64,000 bases of DNA from Mycolicibacterium bacteremicum (GCF_943913955.1 NZ_CALUAE010000028.1:6802-70801); one strand, 5' to 3'. Positions 24,558 through 33,049 are shown, counted from the stretch's first letter. Notes: generated by a model not told the origin, from the letters alone. Numbers and translations: made by a program.

Positions 24558-25331
24558 TCAGAGTACCTTCGACAGAAACTCCTGCAGCCGAGGGTGTTTG
24601 GGATTGTCGAAGATCTCTGCGGGCGGACCCTCCTCGACGATGTGGCCGTCGGCCATGAAGATGACCCGGGACGCGACCTCCCTGGCGAAACCCATCTCGT
24701 GGGTCACCACGACCATCGTCATGCCGCCGCGGGCCAGCGTACGCAGCACCTCCAGCACGTCACCGACCATCTCCGGGTCCAGTGCGCTGGTGGCCTCGTC
24801 GAAGAGCATGATCGACGGGTTCATGGCCAGCGCGCGGGCGATCGCCACACGCTGCTTCTGGCCACCGGACAACGTCGAGGGCTTCACCCCGGCCTTCTCG
24901 GCCAGCCCCACCTGCCCGAGCAGGTCCAACGCCTTCTTCTCGGCGGCGGCCTTGTCCATCTTCTTGGTGAGCAGCGGCGCCAGCGTCACGTTCTCCAGCA
25001 CCGTCATGTGCGGGAACAGATTGAAGTGCTGGAACACCATGCCGATGTGCTGACGCACGCGGTCCAGATCGACCTTCGGGTCGGTGAGGTCGAAGTCGTC
25101 GACGACGACCTTGCCGCCGGTGATGTCCTCCAGCTTGTTCAGGCAGCGCAGGAAGGTCGACTTGCCCGAGCCCGACGGGCCGATGACGCAGACGACCTCG
25201 CCGTGACTGATCGTGGTGTCGATGCCGTCGAGCACCAGCAGGTCGCCGAAGGATTTCTTGAGCCCTTCGATGCGGATCTTCACGGTGCCCGCGGGTTCGG
25301 CGGCCGCGGCTTCGGTAACCAGTTCACTCAT
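24558..25331 (-). CDS. Amino-acid ABC transporter ATP-binding protein (GlnQ-like)
   Basis: 257-residue ATPase of the polar amino-acid uptake family. Walker A GPSGSGKST, signature LSGGQKQR, Walker B IMLFDEATSALD and the switch histidine VVVTHEMGF are complete. The start ATG at 25331 overlaps the stop of the fused binding-protein/permease gene by 4 nt. Together the two genes form a complete GlnPQ-type importer, probably for glutamine, glutamate or a similar amino acid. Confidence 0.93.
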   Translation of the reverse strand: MSELVTEAAAAEPAGTVKIRIEGLKKSFGDLLVLDGIDTTISHGEVVCVIGPSGSGKSTFLRCLNKLEDITGGKVVVDDFDLTDPKVDLDRVRQHIGMVFQHFNLFPHMTVLENVTLAPLLTKKMDKAAAEKKALDLLGQVGLAEKAGVKPSTLSGGQKQRVAIARALAMNPSIMLFDEATSALDPEMVGDVLEVLRTLARGGMTMVVVTHEMGFAREVASRVIFMADGHIVEEGPPAEIFDNPKHPRLQEFLSKVL

Positions 25332-26806
25332 TTGACGAGCCGCCTCTCCAGCCGGTCGGACAGTTTGGTCAGCGCCATGATGACGATGAAGTAGATGATG
25401 CCGACGATCAGCCACATCTCGAAGGCCTTGTAGTTGCCGGCGATGATGATGCGTCCGCTCTGGGTCAGTTCGGCGATGCCGAGGACCGAGAGGATCGAGG
25501 TGTCCTTCAAGGTGATCACGAACTGGTTGATGTAGGACGGGATCATGGTCCGGATCGCCTGGGGCAGAATCACCTTGCGCATGGTCGGCAGGTAGCCGAT
25601 ACCGAGGCTGCGGGCGGCCTCCATCTGGCCCTTGTCCACCGAGAGGATGCCGCCTCGCACGATCTCGGTCATGTAGGCGCCGGCGTTGAGTGACAGCGTG
25701 ATGATGCCCGCGGTGACGGCCGACATCTGGAAGCCCAACGCCGTCGGGATGCCGAAGTAGATGAAGAAGGCCTGCACGATCAGTGGGGTGCCGCGGAAGA
25801 TGTCGACGAAGGTGGTGCCGATGGCGCGCAACCAGATCGATCGGGACACCCGGGCCAACCCGAAGATGACACCGAGGATGAGCGCGAAGAAGATCGACGA
25901 CACGGTCAGGATGATGGTCATCTTCAGGCCGGCCAACAGCATGGGCGTCGTGCTCTTGATCAGACCGAAGAACGAGTTGTCGCTCGTGGCCGCGCCCTCA
26001 CCGAGATAGGTCGCCAGGATCTCGTCGTAGCGGCCGGAGGACTTCAGACTTTCCAGCCCCGCGTTGAATTTCTGCAGCAGTTCGGCGTTCTGGCCCTTGT
26101 TGACCGCGAAGCCGTATCCGGTCGGATCCTCCTTCGGGGTGACCGTCTTGAAGCCATTGCCCTGTTGGATGGCGTAGAGGAGCACCGGGTAGTCCTCGAA
26201 GGCGGCCACCGAGTTGCCGGTGCGCACCTCGTCGAACATCGTCGAGGAGTCGGCGAACGAGACCACCTCGAAGCCATACTGGTCCTTGATCGAGTTCGCG
26301 AAATCCGCGCCCTGCGTGCCGTTCTTGACCGAGACGCGCTTACCGCGCAGGTCCTCATAGGACTTGATGTCCTCGTTGTCCTCCGGGACCGCCATCTGGA
26401 TACCGGACTCGAAATAGGGTTCGGAGAAGTCGAAGACCTTCCGGCGCTCGTCGGTGATCGACATGCCGGCGATGACACCGTCGACCTGATTGGCCTGCAC
26501 CGCTTGCAGCGCGGCGTCGAAGCCCAGTGGCTTGATGTCGACGTTGAACCCCTGATCCTCGCCGATCGCCCGGATCAGATCCATGTCGATGCCGACGAAT
26601 TGCCCACTGGCGTCCTGGAATTCGAACGGTGCAAAGGTGGTGTCCGTGGCGATGGTGTAGGTCTCGCCCTCGGCGGCGGCACTCGCGGGCAGCAGCAGGG
26701 TGACACCGAACAGTCCGACAAGCAGGCCCGCGAGCACCACCCGCATCCGGTTTCTCCGTCTGCTGGGTGGCGTGGGCGTACAACCCGACGAACTAGCGGC
26801 TCGCAT
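25328..26806 (-). CDS. Fused substrate-binding protein/permease of a GlnP-type ABC importer
   Basis: 492 residues. Signal peptide (VVLAGLLVGLFGVTLLLPAS), one type-3 solute-binding domain (~48-265; YTIATDTTFAPFEFQDASG and DGVIAGMSITDERR), then the permease domain with about five helices (~275-490), including EAA-loop-like YLPTMRKVILPQAIRTMIP. GlnP proteins of Gram-positive bacteria also fuse receptor to permease; in mycobacteria separate GlnH and GlnP are more usual. ATG 26806 has GGGAG at good spacing; ATG 26746 is an alternative with GGAG 7 nt upstream and a shorter signal peptide. Ligand unknown. Confidence 0.9.
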   Translation of the reverse strand: MRAASSSGCTPTPPSRRRNRMRVVLAGLLVGLFGVTLLLPASAAAEGETYTIATDTTFAPFEFQDASGQFVGIDMDLIRAIGEDQGFNVDIKPLGFDAALQAVQANQVDGVIAGMSITDERRKVFDFSEPYFESGIQMAVPEDNEDIKSYEDLRGKRVSVKNGTQGADFANSIKDQYGFEVVSFADSSTMFDEVRTGNSVAAFEDYPVLLYAIQQGNGFKTVTPKEDPTGYGFAVNKGQNAELLQKFNAGLESLKSSGRYDEILATYLGEGAATSDNSFFGLIKSTTPMLLAGLKMTIILTVSSIFFALILGVIFGLARVSRSIWLRAIGTTFVDIFRGTPLIVQAFFIYFGIPTALGFQMSAVTAGIITLSLNAGAYMTEIVRGGILSVDKGQMEAARSLGIGYLPTMRKVILPQAIRTMIPSYINQFVITLKDTSILSVLGIAELTQSGRIIIAGNYKAFEMWLIVGIIYFIVIMALTKLSDRLERRLVK

Positions 26807-26975
26807 GATGGTCTCCCGTCCGGTGTGCTGTGACGGTTCACGCTAGCGCCGGAGTAGGCCTCCGCGCGCGTTCTCTGGACAATCGCCAGGTTGTGGCGCC
26901 GTGTCCCGCCGGCCCCCGATGCGCCGACGAGCAGCCGCCCGTGCGCCGGATGACGTCCAGGAAACGATTCGTCAC

Positions 26976-26994
26976 TGAGGCAAGGCTAGCCTCA
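26976..26994. promoter_or_regulatory. IdeR-like box between the ABC operon and the NRPS gene
   Basis: TGAGGCAAGGCTAGCCTCA matches 15 of 19 positions of TWAGGTWAGSCTWACCTWA and contains the palindrome AGGCTAGCCT. It is in the 301-nt divergent spacer (26807-27107), 113 nt before the NRPS start and ~170 nt before the ABC start. Nothing else is recognisable in that spacer. Confidence 0.55.
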
Positions 26995-27107
26995 TCTCGA
27001 TGCCATCCGACGGCTAAACTCTGCAGGGTTCGGGTCGGCGGATCGCCATGGTCGGCGTGCCGAAATTCTTGTCCAGCATGGTGTTCAGCACAGTCGGGGA
27101 AGGTTTG

Positions 27108-29750
27108 ATGGCGCAGTTCAGCCAGCTTCTCGCGGGTCGCAGCAATGCCGCAGGGGCCGGCGACCGGCGCCGCAGGGTGCTCACCCTCGCGGGCGCCGCG
27201 GGGGTGCTCCTCGTCGGCGCCGGGTTCATCGCACGACGGAGCCGCACCGGCGGCGCGCCCGTTGCCGGCGGGATCCACGACGCGACCGTGCGCCGGCCCG
27301 GACCCATCCGCCAGGACCCCGAGTTGCCGGATCGCGAGTTGTCGTATCGATCGGTGCCCGCACACTTCGCCGCGACCGCCCGGGCCCGCGGTGACCAGAC
27401 CGCCTTCCGGACAGCGACGGAGGCGGTGACTTATCACGAGTTGTTCTCCGCCGCAGCCACTTTTGTCGGTGCGGACCCGTGGCCCGACACCGACCGGCGC
27501 GCCGCCCTGCTCCCGGCACCGATGACGCCGGCGACGGTGGCCGCCATCCTGGGGCTGTTCGCCTCGAACACCCCGGTGGTGGCGCTGGATCCCACGATGC
27601 CGGAAACCCGGATCCAGAAGATCACGGCCATCCTCGCCGAGCACGGCTATCGCCCCGTCGAGGTTCCCGCAGTGCTGCCCGCCGCGACGGCCGCACCGGC
27701 GGAGTTCGGCGCCGGCGTGACGCACGACGATGTGACCAGCATTCAGTTCACCTCCGGCTCCACCGGGACACCGAAGGCCGTGCTGCACCCGAACGGATTG
27801 TGGCAGTGCGATGCTCAGCTGCTCAACGACCGGTTCGGGCTGGGCGACGGTCGGAGGGTGGCTTTGTGCATGCCGATCAGCTTTGCGGCCGGCCTCAATG
27901 TGCTGATCGCCGCGCTGCTCGGTGGCGCCGAGGTGATCGCCGTCGATCCGCAGACGATGTCGGCCGCCGACGCGTTCGACCGGATCTGCGACGCGGGCGT
28001 CCAGGCCATCACCTGCACGCCCGCATTCGTGGACGCCCTGCACCGCGCTGCGAAGGGCCGGACCCTGCCGGGCGTGCAGCGCATCGTGACGACCGGCGAG
28101 CCGGCCCACGCCCGGCATGTCCGGTCCGCCCGCGAACTGGCACCCCTCGCGGTCTTCACGAACTGGGCAGGTTCCACCGAGACCCTGGCCATCGCCAGCT
28201 ATGACATCCCGCCGAGTGCCGCACTGCCACAGGGAATCATCCCGGTCGGAGTTCCTGCGCCGCACAAGCGGATTGACATCGCCGATGACGGCGCCGTCTC
28301 GATCACCTCGCGTCACCTTGCCCTTGGTTACCTGGATCAGGTGGCCACGGCGGCGACGTTCACCATGCATGCCGACGGCTCCCGGACCTACGCCGGCGGC
28401 GATGTGGGCCGACTCGACGAATACGGCAATCTGGTGCTGTCGGGCCGGGCCGATTCGACACTGAAGATCCGCGGCTATCTGGTCGAGCCCGCCGAAATCG
28501 AGTCCACGCTGCTCGGCTACCCGGATGTCGTCGAGGCCGCCGTCATCGCCGACACCGGCGGCACGCCGACGCTGACCGCATATGTCGCCGCCGACCCCGA
28601 CGCCCGCACCCCGGCGGTCGCCGATCTGCGGACCCGCCTGCACCGGGACCTGCCGCCCTACATGGTGCCCGCGCACATCGTCGTGCTCGGCGCGCTGCCT
28701 CGCGGTGACCGCGGCAAGATCGACCGGACCGCGCTACCGACGGTGGGCCGTCCGGAATTCGATCCGCCTTGCGGAGAACATGAATCGTCGATCGCCACGT
28801 TGTGGGCAGAATCGCTGCACGTGGACAGGGTGGGCCGCACCGACGGTTTCTATGCCTTGGGCGGTGATTCGCTGACCGTGACCAAGATGCTGGGGCGGGT
28901 GTCCGAGGTCCACGGCATCACGCTGCACCCGTCCGATCTGGCCGGCGCTCCGACGGTCGCCGAGTTCGCGCTCAAGCTGGCCGGGTCCGGCGGCGCGGCC
29001 GCGCAGATCCCGACCGTGGTGGCATTGCGCCCGATATCGGAGAACACGACCGGCACACCGCTGTTCTGCTTCTCCGGTGCCGGCGCCTCGTCACTGTGTT
29101 TCGTTCCGCTGACCGAGCGGGTGGGCGAGCACACCGCGGTGTACGCGCTGGAACCCAAAGGCCTGGAGAGGCGCGCGATCCCGGATCTGTCGGTGCCCGC
29201 GTCGGCGCGCCGACACGTCCGCAACCTCCGCCGCGTTCAACCGCACGGCCCCTACACCCTGATCGGGCACTCGCTGGGTTCACACATCGCGCTGGAAGCG
29301 GCGCGGATCCTCGAAAACCAGGGCGAGACAATCGAACTGCTGGTGATGCTGGACCCGTGGCTGTCACCGCTGGCGGCCAAGAAGGCACGCCGAGACCTTC
29401 CCGATGCCACGGTGACGCTAGAAACGAACATGCAGACCGATGCCCGATCGTGGTGGGAACACCAAAAGGAATTCAAGCTCGCCGGCCTGTTCCTCGACGA
29501 CCTGCAACGCAAGACCGTCGCGGTCGAGGAATGGGGCATGATGATCGGCCTGCGGTACGCCCCGCAACCCTGGTCCGGACGGACCCTGTTGGTGTTGAGC
29601 CATCTCAATCGTGATGACCCCCGACTGTGGCCACGGATCCTGACCGGAGATCTCACGGTCCGACACCTGGAGTGCACGCACATGTCGATCGTGCGGGAAC
29701 CGCACATCAGCGCGGTGTCCGGCTTCATCGAGGAGGCACTGGGCCGCTGA
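27108..29750 (+). CDS. Membrane-anchored single-module NRPS (A-PCP-thioesterase)
   Basis: 880 residues. An N-terminal arginine-rich stretch and one helix (~24-41; VLTLAGAAGVLLVGAGFIA) anchor the protein. Adenylation domain (~75-555): FTSGSTGTPKAVLH (A3), NWAGSTETL (A5 region), YAGGDVGRLDEYGNLVLSGR (A7/A8) and the catalytic lysine in RGDRGKIDRTAL. PCP: YALGGDSLTV with Ser588 for phosphopantetheine. Thioesterase (~640-880): IGHSLGSHIAL with Ser722 and a late ECTHMSIV histidine. No condensation domain, so it activates one acid and releases or transfers it. ATG 27108 follows GGGGAAGG; ATG 27048 lacks a ribosome site. The IdeR-like box upstream suggests an iron link. Product unknown. Confidence 0.85.
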   Translation: MAQFSQLLAGRSNAAGAGDRRRRVLTLAGAAGVLLVGAGFIARRSRTGGAPVAGGIHDATVRRPGPIRQDPELPDRELSYRSVPAHFAATARARGDQTAFRTATEAVTYHELFSAAATFVGADPWPDTDRRAALLPAPMTPATVAAILGLFASNTPVVALDPTMPETRIQKITAILAEHGYRPVEVPAVLPAATAAPAEFGAGVTHDDVTSIQFTSGSTGTPKAVLHPNGLWQCDAQLLNDRFGLGDGRRVALCMPISFAAGLNVLIAALLGGAEVIAVDPQTMSAADAFDRICDAGVQAITCTPAFVDALHRAAKGRTLPGVQRIVTTGEPAHARHVRSARELAPLAVFTNWAGSTETLAIASYDIPPSAALPQGIIPVGVPAPHKRIDIADDGAVSITSRHLALGYLDQVATAATFTMHADGSRTYAGGDVGRLDEYGNLVLSGRADSTLKIRGYLVEPAEIESTLLGYPDVVEAAVIADTGGTPTLTAYVAADPDARTPAVADLRTRLHRDLPPYMVPAHIVVLGALPRGDRGKIDRTALPTVGRPEFDPPCGEHESSIATLWAESLHVDRVGRTDGFYALGGDSLTVTKMLGRVSEVHGITLHPSDLAGAPTVAEFALKLAGSGGAAAQIPTVVALRPISENTTGTPLFCFSGAGASSLCFVPLTERVGEHTAVYALEPKGLERRAIPDLSVPASARRHVRNLRRVQPHGPYTLIGHSLGSHIALEAARILENQGETIELLVMLDPWLSPLAAKKARRDLPDATVTLETNMQTDARSWWEHQKEFKLAGLFLDDLQRKTVAVEEWGMMIGLRYAPQPWSGRTLLVLSHLNRDDPRLWPRILTGDLTVRHLECTHMSIVREPHISAVSGFIEEALGR

Positions 29751-29756
29751 CACGAC

Positions 29757-29796
29757 ACCGGCCGGGACGGCAGCATGCGCTGCCACCCCGGCCGGT
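29757..29796. terminator. Bidirectional terminator after the NRPS gene
   Basis: ACCGGCCGGG, 2 nt, GGCAGC, ATGC loop, GCTGCC, 2 nt, CCCGGCCGGT: 16 paired positions with a symmetric internal loop. It lies between the NRPS stop and the end of the convergent repeat-protein gene at 29805. Confidence 0.8.
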
Positions 29797-29804
29797 CTGT
29801 TGCC

Positions 29805-30245
29805 TCAGCGGTTGAACAGGCTGCCGATGTTGCGGGCCAGGTCGTTACCGGCCCGGTTGGCGTTCTGCACCAGGTTGTTGGTGAACGTGCCACCGTTGAC
29901 GAGCAGGTTGGTGCCCACCCGACCCAGGTTGCGCTGCAGGTTGCTACCCACCTGCCCGGTGTTCTGCTGGAAGTCGCTGCCCACCTGACCTGCGTTGCGT
30001 TGCAGGTTGCTGCCGAACTGACCCAGGTTGCGCACCAGGTTGTCACCGAATTCGCCGACGTCCTCGGGCGTCAGACCGGCCGCACGCTGTTGTGCGGCGA
30101 CATGGGCCGCGGCAGCGGAGGAACCCTCGTCTGCCGCAGCCGTCCCGGCACCCGCGACGGCGATGCCCAGACACATCGCGCCGGCGGCGCCGGTAAGCAC
30201 CATTCCCTTGACCATCTTGGGCATCCCCCAGCCGTTGCGATCCAT
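29805..30245 (-). CDS. Secreted hendecad-repeat protein 1
   Basis: 146 residues. Signal peptide to about residue 38 (VLTGAAGAMCLGIAVAGAG), an Ala/Gln-rich linker, then seven back-to-back 11-residue repeats (63-139) with consensus xGxxG(S/T)(N/D)LxxN, for example LGQFGSNLQRN, TGQVGSNLQRN, LGRVGTNLLVN, and a terminal IGSLFNR. No Cys in the mature part. I recognise no family. The 11-residue period suits right-handed coiled coil or amphipathic helix of the LEA/apolipoprotein kind, though the Gly/Asn content could also give a solenoid. ATG 30245 follows GGAGGGAGA. First of three tandem paralogues. Confidence 0.8.
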   Translation of the reverse strand: MDRNGWGMPKMVKGMVLTGAAGAMCLGIAVAGAGTAAADEGSSAAAAHVAAQQRAAGLTPEDVGEFGDNLVRNLGQFGSNLQRNAGQVGSDFQQNTGQVGSNLQRNLGRVGTNLLVNGGTFTNNLVQNANRAGNDLARNIGSLFNR

Positions 30246-30664
30246 GATTTGTCTCCCTCCAGCAAACCCCACACGTACCCGCGAAGCTAACACGACTAGT
30301 GTGGCGCAGATCATATTTGACGGGAGTGAAGTGCCCGCGCCCACGCGGCTTCAAACCACCAGTTTCTTTGCTGAGTTTCGTGGACGAGCTAGCTATCCGG
30401 CCGACCGTCGGTCCGAGATGTGTGGGACTGACCAGTACCGACACGGATCGCGACGCACAGCAAGTATTTTCGCTGGTGATAATTTGACGGTTATCAGGGC
30501 GTTCCGATCGTGTCGATGCGCGCAGCATCCGTGGAGTCGAGGTTCAGACGACCCCGGCTACGCGGCAACGGCACCGCGCCACGCCTGTCTGGCAAACTCT
30601 TGTCGGCGGCCAACCCCCGAAGCCCGGGCGTCGCCGGCGGTCAGCCTCGGCACCTGGACAGCGA
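30246..30664. other. Spacer upstream of repeat-protein gene 1
   Basis: About 420 nt without a credible gene; short frames here lack ribosome sites and homology. It contains the leader TCTCCCTCCAGCAAA (30252-30266, plus-strand reading) shared by all three repeat-protein genes and a possible -10 TAGCTT on the minus strand (30284-30289). Confidence 0.5.
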
Positions 30665-30698
30665 GACGGGCAGCGGAACCGGGGTTCCGCTGCCCGTC
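30665..30698 (-). terminator. Terminator hairpin of repeat-protein gene 2
   Basis: GACGGGCAGCGGAACC and GGTTCCGCTGCCCGTC are perfect 16-bp arms around GG, 14 nt beyond the stop of the 30713-31378 gene. No U-run follows, a form of terminator common in mycobacteria. Confidence 0.75.
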
Positions 30699-30712
30699 CG
30701 AAGGCGTCTGGG

Positions 30713-31378
30713 TCAGTCGAAGAGACTGCCGATGTTCTCGCCGAGGTTGCTTCCGGCCTCACCGGCGTTGTCGACGAGATTGCTCCCGGCTTCGCCCAGG
30801 TTCTCGCCCAGGTTGCTTCCGGCCTCACCGGCATTGTCGACCAGATTGCTCCCGGTCTCACCCAGGTTCTCACCCAGGTTGCTTCCGGCCTCACCGGCAT
30901 TGTCGACCAGATTGCTCCCGGCTTCGCCCAGGTTCTCACCCAGGTTGCCTCCGGCCTCACCGGCATTGTCGACCAGATTGCTCCCGGTCTCGCCGAGATT
31001 CTGACCGAGGTTGGTCCCCACCTCGCCGGCGTTGTTGACGAGGTTGTCGGCGGTGGTGCCGGTGTTGATCAACGCATTCGTGCCGGCCCGGCCGAGCTGC
31101 TGCTGGAGGTTGGTGCCGACCTGACCGGTGTTCTGCACCAGGTTGCTTCCGAAGCGGCCGAGGTTGCGGACGAGGTTGTTGCCGAAATCCCGGGGGTTGT
31201 TGCTGCTGCCGGAAACGCTCGCGGAACTCTGCTGTTGGGTCGTGGTCCCGCTGTCATCCGGGGCTGCGGCGGCGGTACCCGCGCCTGCCACCGCGATGCC
31301 GACCGACATTGCCGCGGCTGCGCCCGCCCATGCCACGCCCTTGAACGGGGTCGGAATGCCTTGGCTCTTGCGCTCCAT
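30713..31378 (-). CDS. Secreted hendecad-repeat protein 2
   Basis: 221 residues. Signal peptide (AWAGAAAAMSVGIAVAGAG, cleavage near AAAAP at ~39), a Ser/Gln/Thr linker (41-61), then fourteen 11-residue repeats (62-215) alternating LGE(A/T)GSNLVDN and AGEAGSNLGEN in the second half, and a terminal IGSLFD that mirrors protein 1. The second half is acidic (Glu/Asp in every unit), unlike the basic or neutral repeats of proteins 1 and 3. Of three consecutive ATG codons the last (31378) is best spaced from GGGAG. The repeats are near-identical in DNA as well (see 30734-30997). Confidence 0.8.
   Translation of the reverse strand: MERKSQGIPTPFKGVAWAGAAAAMSVGIAVAGAGTAAAAPDDSGTTTQQQSSASVSGSSNNPRDFGNNLVRNLGRFGSNLVQNTGQVGTNLQQQLGRAGTNALINTGTTADNLVNNAGEVGTNLGQNLGETGSNLVDNAGEAGGNLGENLGEAGSNLVDNAGEAGSNLGENLGETGSNLVDNAGEAGSNLGENLGEAGSNLVDNAGEAGSNLGENIGSLFD
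30734..30997 (-). repeat. Four tandem 66-nt repeats in repeat-protein gene 2
   Basis: Encodes residues 128-215 as four copies of a 22-residue double hendecad (LGExGSNLVDN + AGEAGSNLGEN). Differences between copies are a few single bases, so duplication is recent or kept homogeneous by recombination. Confidence 0.85.
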
Positions 31379-31842
31379 CATCATCTCCCTATAGCAAATT
31401 GCTGATGTTCGATTCCTGCGCTAGTCACGCAACAAACGCATACCTGACCGGAAAATTCACCAAACGGCAACATGTCGTACTTTCGTTAGCTGGATGCTCG
31501 GTAGCCGCCGCAGCAATACGGGTGCGTGGCGACACTCTCCGGCCGGCCCGACCGTCGCGCTCGGACCGGGTCGCGGCTGGCAAAGATCGATCTTGGTGCA
31601 TTTATGCCAAGTTTCGTGCAGTTTCGACGATCAGCTCACGGACCCAGCACGTGCCACAGATTCTGAGATCGGCCCCATGCTCGATCAGTCAGATGGTTAG
31701 CTGTTGCGACAGCAAAGGCCGCTCGATCGACACGCTTATCGGACGATCAGAAGGTAGAGCCAGGGCTGCGACGGATCCGGTCAGCAAATCTGTTTTCATG
31801 CGCGGATTCCGAAGGTGACGGACGCCGATCCTGATCGAGACA
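31379..31842. other. Spacer between repeat-protein genes 2 and 3
   Basis: About 460 nt with no credible gene and lower GC than the flanks. Next to gene 2 it holds the shared leader TCTCCCTATAGCAAA (31384-31398, plus-strand reading). Nothing else was recognised. Confidence 0.5.
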
Positions 31843-31880
31843 CAAAAAGGCGGGCAGCAGGAAGTTTCCCGCTGCCCGCC
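31843..31880 (-). terminator. Rho-independent terminator of repeat-protein gene 3
   Basis: On the minus strand AGGCGGGCAGC, G, GGAA / TTCC, T, GCTGCCCGCCT form a long stem followed by TTTTT. It begins 14 nt after the stop at 31894. Confidence 0.88.
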
Positions 31881-31893
31881 TCGTGGGCGTGGT

Positions 31894-32610
31894 TCAGCCG
31901 CCCAGGACCGAGCCGATACCGGTCAGGACATCGGTGCCGACCTGGCCCAGCTGCTGCTGGCCATTGCTGGCGGCGGTGCCACCGTTGACCAGAACGTCCG
32001 TACCGACCTGACCCAGCTGCTGCTGGCCATTGCTGGCCGCGGTGCCACCGTTGACCAGAACGTCCGTACCGACCTGACCCAGCTGCTGCTGAGCATCGCT
32101 GGCGGCGGTGCCACCGTTGATCTGCAGATTGCTTCCCACCGTGCCGAGCTGCTGCTGCGCATTGCTGGCCGCGGTACCACCGTTGACCAAGATGTCGGTG
32201 CCCACCTGGCCCAACTGCTGCTGAGCATCGCTGGCGGCGGTGCCACCGTTGATCTGCAAGTTGCTCCCCACGGTGCCGAGCTGCTGTTGCACATGAGCGG
32301 CGGCCGCACCACTGTTCTGCTGCAGGTTGCTGCCGAACTGGCCGGCCTGCTGCTGGGCGTTACTCGCCGCGGTACCGCCGTTGATCTGCAGATTGCTGCC
32401 GACGCGGCCGATGTTCTGAGTCAGGTTCGACCCGAACTTGCCCAGGCGTTGCAGCGGCGACTTGTTCGAGCTCTGCGTCGTGCTTTGCCCGGTGTCCGCG
32501 TACGCAGCGCCGGCCGTCACCGTGGCGGCACCCATGGCAAGCGCGATTCCGCCCCCTGCGACGACAGTCGCGGCAATCATCCGGATGGACTTTTCCTGAC
32601 GTCGGTACAT
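31894..32610 (-). CDS. Secreted hendecad-repeat protein 3
   Basis: 238 residues. Signal peptide (MIAATVVAGGGIALAMGAA, cleavage near AAYAD at ~38), a short polar linker, then sixteen 11-residue repeats (56-231) in which LGQVGTDVLVN or LGTVGSNLQIN alternates with GGTAASNxQQQ, ending IGSVLGG. No charged repeats, unlike protein 2. The ATG at 32610 follows AAAGGGAGA; the longer frame to 32664 has no ribosome site. The same signal-linker-hendecad-IGS layout in all three genes shows common descent. Function unknown; secreted or cell-envelope structural role is an inference. Confidence 0.8.
   Translation of the reverse strand: MYRRQEKSIRMIAATVVAGGGIALAMGAATVTAGAAYADTGQSTTQSSNKSPLQRLGKFGSNLTQNIGRVGSNLQINGGTAASNAQQQAGQFGSNLQQNSGAAAAHVQQQLGTVGSNLQINGGTAASDAQQQLGQVGTDILVNGGTAASNAQQQLGTVGSNLQINGGTAASDAQQQLGQVGTDVLVNGGTAASNGQQQLGQVGTDVLVNGGTAASNGQQQLGQVGTDVLTGIGSVLGG
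31951..32280 (-). repeat. Five tandem 66-nt repeats in repeat-protein gene 3
   Basis: Encodes residues 111-220 as five copies of a 22-residue double hendecad (LGxVGxxxxxN + GGTAASxxQQQ). Copies are highly similar in DNA, and the last two are almost identical. Confidence 0.85.
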
Positions 32611-33049
32611 GTTGATCTCCCTTTCAGCAAATTCCCCAACCAACACGGAGAAGTTAGCACGCAAGTTGCCTGGTGGAATAGTCCCCCTCGCAGATTTGCC
32701 GAAATTCTATCTGACACTTGCGCAAATTTGTTTGCCGGATACCATCCCCCGGTACGCTTCCGTCTCTCCGTTCACGCAACATAACCCCAGTTCAGGGCGT
32801 ATTTCCTAAGGGCGGCGGCATGACGGATGACGTTGCCACAGCGGCCCGCGAGGGCTCAGGCAGGCACCGATGTCACGATTTGCCAACAACGACTCATCAA
32901 GATCGGAAACCGTCAATCAGCAAACTAAACATCGAATTTGCGCAGTCCAGGTCCAGATTCCGCGATGCAGCACGAAACCACCGGCGTCGGCAACCATCAC
33001 GGAGAACGCGCGGGTACCGCCGCCGCCTACGGCGCGCGGTTGCTGCGCT
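32611..33049. other. Spacer between the glycoside hydrolase and repeat-protein gene 3
   Basis: About 440 nt without a credible gene. Near gene 3 it has the shared leader TCTCCCTTTCAGCAAA (32616-32631, plus-strand reading) and a minus-strand TAACTT (-10 type) at 32651-32656. A GC-rich imperfect hairpin at about 33007-33042 may end the hydrolase transcript. Confidence 0.5.

Noticed and set aside
26838..28676. 612-residue minus-strand frame opposite the NRPS gene
   Set aside because: Antisense to an intact adenylation domain and covers the divergent promoter region; no motif support.
30299..31038. Plus-strand frames in and beyond the spacer of repeat gene 1
   Set aside because: No ribosome sites, and the longest run into the antisense of repeat gene 2, giving artificial repeats such as RLLPASPALST.
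30734..32280. CRISPR-like repetition
   Set aside because: The repeats are contiguous 66-nt coding units without spacers and in frame with the secreted proteins.
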